From Nocardia terrae (GTDB lineage: Bacteria > Actinomycetota > Actinomycetes > Mycobacteriales > Mycobacteriaceae): 64,000 bases of DNA. Every line of letters begins with the position of its first letter. The stretch's first letter is position 1. The translations under genes and the position numbers were made by a program. This document shows positions 58,939-64,000 of this stretch, in pieces. The notes below the pieces were generated by a model. It searched no databases. It had not been told where the DNA came from and worked only from the letters and a program-made list of their open reading frames with translations. The stretch spans positions 124,001-188,000 of the forward strand of contig NZ_WRPP01000004.1 of assembly GCF_009760405.1 (NCBI RefSeq). Reading direction: 5' to 3'.

Positions 58939-60345
58939 GTGTCGCAGGGGTCCTTCGACCTGCCGACGCAGACCCGGCGCTTGACCGGTTGGGGTCGCAC
59001 GGCAGCCACCACCTCCGAGGTGCTCTCCACCAACGACCCCGAGCTGATCGCCAAGGCGGTCGCCATGGTCGCGGAGGACAACGACTCCAAGCCCGCGCAC
59101 CTGCGTCGCGGTGTCATCGCCCGCGGCCTCGGCCGTTCCTACGGCGATCACGCGCAGAACGCCGGCGGCCTGGTCGTCGACATGACCGCGCTCAACCGCA
59201 TTCACCGCATCGACCGGGACTCCCGGCTGGTGGACGTGGACGCGGGCGTGTCCCTCGACCAGCTGATGAAGGCGGCGCTGCCGTTCGGCCTGTGGGTTCC
59301 GGTGCTGCCGGGCACCCGGCAGGTGACCGTGGGCGGGGCCATCGGCTCCGACATCCACGGCAAGAACCACCACAGCGCGGGCAGCTTCGGCAACCATGTG
59401 CGGTCCCTCGATCTGCTCACCGCCGACGGCAAGGTGCAGACCATCGGGCCGAAGAAGAACGCCAAGCTGTTCTGGGCGACCGTCGGCGGCAACGGCCTGA
59501 CCGGCATCATCCTGCGCGCCACCATCGAGATGACGCCGACCGAGACGGCCTACTTCATCGCCGACGGCATCAAGACCACCGGCCTGGACGAGACCATCGC
59601 GGTCCACAAGGACGGGTCCGAGGAGAACTACACCTACTCCTCCACCTGGTTCGACGCCATCAGCGCGCCGCCGAAGCTGGGGCGCGCCAATGTGTCTCGC
59701 GGCCGGCTGGCGAAACTCGATGAGCTGCCGAAGAAGCTGCGCAAGAACCCGCTGAAGTTCGACGCGCCGAATCTGCTGACGGTGCCGGATATCTTCCCGA
59801 GCTTCGCGGTCAACAAGTTCACGCTGGGCATGGTCGGCGAGGCGTACTACGCCCTCGGCGGCAACTACACCGGCAAGATCATGAACTTGACGGCGTTCTA
59901 CCACATGCTCGACGTGGTCTCGGAGTGGAATCGGGCCTACGGTTCGGCCGGATTCATCCAGTACCAGTTCGTGCTGCCGCCCGAGGCCCTCGATGAATTC
60001 ACCAAGATCATCGTGGATATCCAGCGGTCCGGTCACTACACCGCGCTCAATGTGCTGAAGTTCTTCGGCCCGGGTAACCCGGCCCCGCTGAGCTTCCCCA
60101 TGGAGGGCTGGAACATCTGCGTGGACTTCCCGGTCCGCCCGGGTCTGAACGAGTTCGTGCGCGAACTGGACCGGCGCGTCCTGGAATTCGGCGGTCGCCT
60201 CTACACTGCCAAGGACTCGCGCACCGACGCGGAGACCTTCCACAAGATGTACCCCCGGATCGACGAGTGGATCAAGATCCGCCGAAGTGTCGACCCCACA
60301 GGCGTTTTCATGTCCGATATGGCGAGAAGGCTGGAGCTTCAGTGA
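58939..60345 (+). CDS. dprE1: Decaprenylphosphoryl-beta-D-ribose 2'-oxidase
   Basis: The 468-residue FAD enzyme oxidises decaprenyl-phosphoryl ribose to the 2'-keto form in D-arabinose donor synthesis. Landmarks: RRLTGWGRTA near the N-terminus, GLGRSYGDHAQNAGGLVV, QVTVGGAIGSDIHGKNHHSA, and GWNICVDFP with C394, the counterpart of the Cys387 in M. tuberculosis bound by benzothiazinones. The residue preceding DIHGKNHH is Ser where the M. tuberculosis enzyme has Cys. GTG 58939 with GAGGG upstream matches the family's length; ATG 58840 and 58846 would add about 30 residues. It overlaps dprE2 by GTGA. Confidence 0.93.
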   Translation: MSQGSFDLPTQTRRLTGWGRTAATTSEVLSTNDPELIAKAVAMVAEDNDSKPAHLRRGVIARGLGRSYGDHAQNAGGLVVDMTALNRIHRIDRDSRLVDVDAGVSLDQLMKAALPFGLWVPVLPGTRQVTVGGAIGSDIHGKNHHSAGSFGNHVRSLDLLTADGKVQTIGPKKNAKLFWATVGGNGLTGIILRATIEMTPTETAYFIADGIKTTGLDETIAVHKDGSEENYTYSSTWFDAISAPPKLGRANVSRGRLAKLDELPKKLRKNPLKFDAPNLLTVPDIFPSFAVNKFTLGMVGEAYYALGGNYTGKIMNLTAFYHMLDVVSEWNRAYGSAGFIQYQFVLPPEALDEFTKIIVDIQRSGHYTALNVLKFFGPGNPAPLSFPMEGWNICVDFPVRPGLNEFVRELDRRVLEFGGRLYTAKDSRTDAETFHKMYPRIDEWIKIRRSVDPTGVFMSDMARRLELQ

Positions 60346-61103
60346 TCAATGCGGTAGGGAACCCGCAGTCCATTCTGCTGCTTGGCGGCACCTCGGAGAT
60401 CGGCTTGGCGATCTGCGCCGAGTATCTGAAGAAGGGCCCCATGCGCGTCGTCCTGGCCGCGCTGCCGGGCGATCCGCTGCGCGAGGACGCCGTGTCGCAG
60501 ATGAAGGCGGCCGGTGCCTCCGAGGTCCAGCTCCTCGACTTCGACGCGCTCGACACCGACAGCCACCCGGCCGTCATCGACGCGGCCTGGGCCGCCGGTG
60601 ACATCGACGTGGCCATTGTCGCGTTCGGCATCGACGGCGACGGCGAGATCTTCTGGCAGGACCAGCGCAAGGCCGTCATGATGGCCGAGATCAACTACAC
60701 CGCCGCGGTTTCCGTCGGCGTGCTGCTCGGCGAGAAGATGAAGGCGCAGGGCTTCGGCCGCATCCTGGCCATGTCCTCGGTCGCGGGCGAACGCGTCCGC
60801 CGCTTCAACTTCGTCTACGGCTCCACCAAGGCCGGTCTCGACGGCTTCTACCTCGGCCTCGGCGAGGCCCTGGCCAAGTTCGGCCCGCGCGTGACGGTCA
60901 TCCGCCCCGGCATGGTCCGCACCAAGCTCTCCGCCCACGCCAAGGAGAACGGCCTCACGGTCAACAAGGAAGACGTCGCCGTCCTCGCCGTCGCCGCTTC
61001 CGAAAAGGGCAAGGAAATCGTCTGGGCCCCGGGCACTTTCCGCTACGTCATGATGATCCTGCGCCACATCCCGCGCCCCATCTTCCGCAAACTGCCGATC
61101 TAG
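60342..61103 (+). CDS. dprE2: Decaprenylphosphoryl-2-keto-D-erythropentose reductase
   Basis: The 253-residue SDR reduces the DprE1 product to decaprenyl-phosphoryl arabinose, using NADH. It has LLLGGTSEIGLAICAEYL (nucleotide motif), AFGIDGDGEIFWQDQRKAVM, AMSSVAGERVRR and VYGSTKAGLDGFYLG with YxxxK. GTG 60342 overlaps the dprE1 stop by four bases, so the two subunits are translationally coupled. Confidence 0.93.
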   Translation: MINAVGNPQSILLLGGTSEIGLAICAEYLKKGPMRVVLAALPGDPLREDAVSQMKAAGASEVQLLDFDALDTDSHPAVIDAAWAAGDIDVAIVAFGIDGDGEIFWQDQRKAVMMAEINYTAAVSVGVLLGEKMKAQGFGRILAMSSVAGERVRRFNFVYGSTKAGLDGFYLGLGEALAKFGPRVTVIRPGMVRTKLSAHAKENGLTVNKEDVAVLAVAASEKGKEIVWAPGTFRYVMMILRHIPRPIFRKLPI

Positions 61104-61136
61104 CTACGACCTCAGCCGGAACACGGGGTGGACGAA

Positions 61137-61556
61137 ATGTCCATCCCGCTTTTTCGTCGACTCCTCTGCCGTCTGGCGCTTCCTTCGTGACGAATCCCTG
61201 GTTGAGCGTTGGTTCGAACCGTATCTGAAGGCGCCTTGCGATCGTGCTACCCCCAGCGAGCCGAACTGTTGCGATCCGCGCGAAATCTGAAGGAGTACTC
61301 GGGTCTTTGCGGGATGTTCGAAGCCCTCTACAGTGATGTGACGGTGCCGAAATCCGCGGGTCTCTGGATTACCGGACTCCAGCATCGCGCGGCCGAGATT
61401 GGTTGCCACAGAGCATTTTCCGCAATTGATCTTCAAGTTTGCGCTACCGCCGCTTATCACAGGCTGGTAATCGTTCATGACGACAATGACTTCGTGACAG
61501 CCGCTCGGCTCGCCACCGAACTACGCCAGCAGAACGTTCATGACGGACCGCTGTAG
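61137..61556 (+). pseudogene. Decayed vapC toxin (PIN-domain RNase)
   Basis: The remnant can be read only by changing frame twice. After ATG 61137 (MSIPL) the frame must shift at the T run 61150-61154 to give FFVDSSAVWRFLRDESLVER. It must shift again near 61225-61240 to give ALRSCYPQRAELLRSARN and onward to FSAIDLQVCATAAYHRLVIV and HDDNDFVTAARLATELRQQN, ending at 61556. PIN acidic residues are visible in FVDSS, RAELL, AIDLQ and DDNDF. A vapB antitoxin gene is not seen; dprE2 ends just before. Intact relatives are common in actinobacteria. Sequencing error at either shift is possible. Confidence 0.75.
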
Positions 61557-61575
61557 CGGCCCATCGCCCCGGTTA

Positions 61576-62496
61576 CTATCGACCTCGTAGATCCGCCACG
61601 CGGAAGAATCGGGTGGTCTGGAGGATTTCCGTGATGTCGGAGTGCTTCGGAGACCAAGACAGGTCGGTCATCGCACGGGACGGGTCGACGATGAGGGCAG
61701 ACGGTTCGGGGGCGGGTGGTTTGTGCACCACGGGAACTCGCAGGCCGGTCTCGCGTTCTACGGCGGCCACCACGTCGAGAATGGTTGTCCCCCGACCGCT
61801 TCCGATGTTGTAGTGGGCGAATCCGCCCGGCTCGGGAGTGCGGTCGATGGCGGCGACGAACGCGGCTGCGGCATCGTCGACGTGTAGGTAGTCGCGCACG
61901 GCGGTGCCGTCGCCATTGATTCCCAATGGCGTCCGGGCCATTGCGGCGGCCAGCACTCGAGGAATCAGGCGGGTCGGGTCGCGGTCGTCACCACCGGCGA
62001 GGTTCGGCAGTCGCAGGATGGTCGCGCCGAGCGATCCGGTGGCCGCCTGTGCCTCGACCACGGCTTCGGCCGCGACCTTGCTGCTCGCATAGGGGTGAGG
62101 CGGTGCGATCGGTGTTTCCTCGGTCATCGGCTGTTGTTCAGGGGAGCCATAGACCGCGCAAGTGGAGGAGAAGACCAGGGCTCGCACATCGGCCTCGGCC
62201 ATGGCTCGGAGAAGGGCGATGGTGCCGCCGGTGTTCACGTGGAAGTAGGGCAGCGGGTCGGTCAAGGATTCGCGGGCGCGGGTCAGGCCCGCGAGGTGGC
62301 AGACGCTCTCGACGCCCGCGACGGCCCGTCGCAGGGCGGCCGGGTCGAGCAGGTCGGCGGTACGCGTGTCCGCGGCGCCCGGGATTGTCCCGGCTCCGGG
62401 GCGGGCCATGGCGATCGGCTCGTGTCCCGCCGCGGCCAGGGCGGCCACGACGGCTTTGCCGAGGTAGCCCGCCGCGCCGGTGACCAGTACTCGCAC
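61576..62496 (-). CDS. NAD-dependent epimerase/dehydratase
   Basis: The 306-residue SDR-type sugar-nucleotide enzyme begins MRVLVTGAAGYLGKAVVAAL (nucleotide motif GAAGYLG), and has CHLAGLTRARE, FSSTCAVYGSPEQQP and PYASSKVAAEAVVEA (YxxxK). LGINGDGTAVRDYLHVDDAA fits UDP-glucose 4-epimerases. GTG 62496 has GGAAGGGA seven bases upstream. It lies among cell wall sugar genes, so a UDP-sugar role is plausible but the substrate is not shown. Confidence 0.82.
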   Translation of the reverse strand: MRVLVTGAAGYLGKAVVAALAAAGHEPIAMARPGAGTIPGAADTRTADLLDPAALRRAVAGVESVCHLAGLTRARESLTDPLPYFHVNTGGTIALLRAMAEADVRALVFSSTCAVYGSPEQQPMTEETPIAPPHPYASSKVAAEAVVEAQAATGSLGATILRLPNLAGGDDRDPTRLIPRVLAAAMARTPLGINGDGTAVRDYLHVDDAAAAFVAAIDRTPEPGGFAHYNIGSGRGTTILDVVAAVERETGLRVPVVHKPPAPEPSALIVDPSRAMTDLSWSPKHSDITEILQTTRFFRVADLRGR

Positions 62497-62578
62497 GCTC
62501 GGATCCCTTCCTTCGAGGAGGTTCCGACGATAGTGACTAGGCTGACGCGCGGTCCATGGACACGAATGCGGAGGCAGA

Positions 62579-64000
62579 GTGCGGATGAGCGAGCGGGCGA
62601 GCGGGCGAGGTGCGCTGCTGGCGCGGCAGGCCGGTGAGGCTGTCGGGGAAGCGGTGCTCGCGGCGGTGGTCGCGGGCGTCGTGGCCGGGGTCGGGCTCGT
62701 GGCGTTCTCGACCGTGCACTGGCCGGCGTTCAACTCGTCCAATGTCACGCGGTCGCTCACCACGGTGGGGCAGGTCGTGGCGCTGGCCATGCTGGTGGCG
62801 GCGGTGGTGCTGCTGCGTGTGCACAAGTGGGGATGGCTGGCGAAACTGCTGTCGTGGGGCGGGATTTCGGCGTTCGTGACGGTGACGCTGGGGATGCCGC
62901 TGGCGGCCACGAAGTTGTATCTGTTCGGGATCTCCGTGGATCAGGAGTTCCGCACGCAGTATCTGACGCGGCTGACCGACAGTACGGCGCTGCACGATAT
63001 GAACTACATCGACATTCCGCCGTTCTATCCGGCCGGATGGTTCTGGATCGGGGGACGGTTCGCGAGCCTGACCGGGATGGCCGGGTGGGAGGCGTTCAAG
63101 CCGTACGCCATCATCGGGCTGGCCGTGGCCGCGGTGGTCGCGCTCGTGTTGTGGTCCAAGCTGATTCGCGCCGATTGGGCGGTGGCGGTGGCGGCCGCCA
63201 CGACCGCGGTGACGCTGGCCTACGGGGCGCCGGAGGCCTACAGCGCGGTCCTGACGCTGCTGCTCGGACCCGCACTGGTGCTGGCCTGGGGTGCGCTGCA
63301 CCGGCCCGCCGCGCCCGGGAGCGAGGAGACGGCCGGGGGCTGGGGCGCCGTGCTGGGCACCGGGCTCTTCCTCGGGCTGGCGGCGACGTTCTACAGCCTG
63401 TACTTCGGCGTCGCGGTGTTCGCGGTGTGCCTCATGGCCCTGATCGCCGCCGGACTGGCGATTCGCGTGCAGCGCACCTGGCGGGCACTGTTGCCGATTC
63501 TGCTGCGGCTCATCGGAATCGGTGTCGTAGCCGGAGTGCTGGCACTCACCGTGTGGACACCGTTCCTGCTGAAATTCGTGTCCGGCAAGGCCTCTCTGGG
63601 CTCCGGCTCGGCCTTCCACTACCTGCCCGAGTCCGGGTCGCGGCTGCCGCTGCCCATGACCGAATTCGATCTGCTCGGAATCTTCTCCCTGCTCGGAATC
63701 ATCTGGCTGGTGCTGCGGGCGGCCAGCTCGCGCCGGGCGCAGGCGCTGGGCATCGGTGTCGTCGCCATCTACCTGTGGTGCCTGCTGTCCATGGCGGCGA
63801 CCGCGGCGGGAACCACCCTGCTGGCATTCCGGCTGGAAGCGCCGCTGGACGCCCTGCTGGCGGCGGCGGGCGTGTTCGGATTCGCCGAGGGCGCGCGGGC
63901 GATCTACCAGGCCCTCAGCGAGCCCGGCCGGTTCCGGCTGGCCGCGGCGGCGGTCGCGATCGCGGGTGCGATCGGATTCAGCCAGAACATCCCCACGGTG
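62579..64000 (+). CDS. aftA: Galactan 5-O-arabinofuranosyltransferase, 5' part
   Basis: The first 474 codons are in the window; the gene continues past the right edge. It is a GT-C membrane enzyme with many helices. After the N-terminal helix is TVHWPAFNSSNVTRSLTTVG, and the first large loop has ISVDQEFRTQYLTRLTDSTA and ALHDMNYIDIPPFYPAGWFW, the AftA pattern. The enzyme adds the first D-arabinofuranose to galactan from decaprenyl-phosphoryl arabinose, made by the adjacent DprE1/DprE2. GTG 62579 has GGAGG four bases upstream; ATG 62585 is the alternative. Confidence 0.9.
   Translation, partial: MRMSERASGRGALLARQAGEAVGEAVLAAVVAGVVAGVGLVAFSTVHWPAFNSSNVTRSLTTVGQVVALAMLVAAVVLLRVHKWGWLAKLLSWGGISAFVTVTLGMPLAATKLYLFGISVDQEFRTQYLTRLTDSTALHDMNYIDIPPFYPAGWFWIGGRFASLTGMAGWEAFKPYAIIGLAVAAVVALVLWSKLIRADWAVAVAAATTAVTLAYGAPEAYSAVLTLLLGPALVLAWGALHRPAAPGSEETAGGWGAVLGTGLFLGLAATFYSLYFGVAVFAVCLMALIAAGLAIRVQRTWRALLPILLRLIGIGVVAGVLALTVWTPFLLKFVSGKASLGSGSAFHYLPESGSRLPLPMTEFDLLGIFSLLGIIWLVLRAASSRRAQALGIGVVAIYLWCLLSMAATAAGTTLLAFRLEAPLDALLAAAGVFGFAEGARAIYQALSEPGRFRLAAAAVAIAGAIGFSQNIPTV

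Noticed and set aside
61209..61556. 115-codon open frame as an intact gene
   Set aside because: It lacks the N-terminal PIN Asp, which is found upstream in another frame; treated as part of the vapC pseudogene.
1..64000. CRISPR array, prophage or insertion sequence
   Set aside because: No spaced direct-repeat array, integrase or transposase pattern was found on either strand.

Overview
The window is high-GC actinobacterial DNA and looks like a chromosomal segment of Nocardia or a close relative. The evidence is a full set of mycolic-acid-bacterium cell wall genes: Wzm/Wzt, GlfT1, GlfT2, DprE1, DprE2, AftA, RmlA/B/C, an antigen-85-like esterase and an MMPL transporter. Other support is a proteasome activator ending in GQYL, a mycothiol-dependent-isomerase-type protein and four tRNA genes. 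Nothing in the window looks like a plasmid or prophage.

Layout. 1-6.7 kb: the start of an Rrf2 regulator, two regulator/target pairs with visible palindromic operators (TetR/MMPL and TetR/FAD monooxygenase), a secreted protein and small membrane proteins. 6.7-26 kb: a housekeeping block whose gene content recalls the tyrA-hisC2 neighbourhood of mycobacteria: tRNA-Ser(CGA), tadA, its associated protein, tyrA, tRNA-Arg(ACG), tRNA-Ser(GCT), an aromatic/histidinol-phosphate aminotransferase, an antigen-85-like esterase, a NiCoT permease, tRNA-Ser(TGA), a lactate-oxidase-family enzyme, a quinone oxidoreductase and an aminotransferase-V-like protein. A cytosine methyltransferase plus Vsr repair nuclease, with no restriction enzyme, sits inside this block. 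26-64 kb: the cell wall arabinogalactan region, interrupted by accessory genes. bpa, wzm, wzt and glfT1 come first. A group of rsgA, a two-component system, two secreted hydrolases, an SDR and a TetR/SRPBCC pair follows. Then come glfT2, a GtrA/GT2/GT-C trio with a glycosidase-like protein, rmlB, a secreted protein, a lipase, rmlA-rmlC, an MFS/MarR pair and a molybdopterin oxidoreductase. The region ends with a second GtrA, dprE1-dprE2, an epimerase and the first 474 codons of aftA.

How the genes fit together. RmlA/B/C make dTDP-rhamnose precursors for the galactan linker. GlfT1 and GlfT2 build the galactan, and Wzm/Wzt export it. DprE1/DprE2 make decaprenyl-phosphoryl arabinose, and AftA adds the first arabinose. 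The GtrA + polyprenyl-phosphate glycosyltransferase + GT-C membrane enzyme trio has the architecture of a three-component system that decorates a surface glycan outside the membrane, and is the strongest candidate here for an uncharacterised system.

Other points of interest are: three ATGC-N4-GCAT palindromes spaced exactly 15 bp apart between the MFS and MarR genes; a perfect Crp-type site upstream of a secreted protein; a nested 160-bp inverted-repeat element after glfT1; a decayed vapC toxin gene after dprE2; and two enzyme-family members lacking a key catalytic residue, plus a third with a substituted one. All calls are by reading the sequence; no database search was run.
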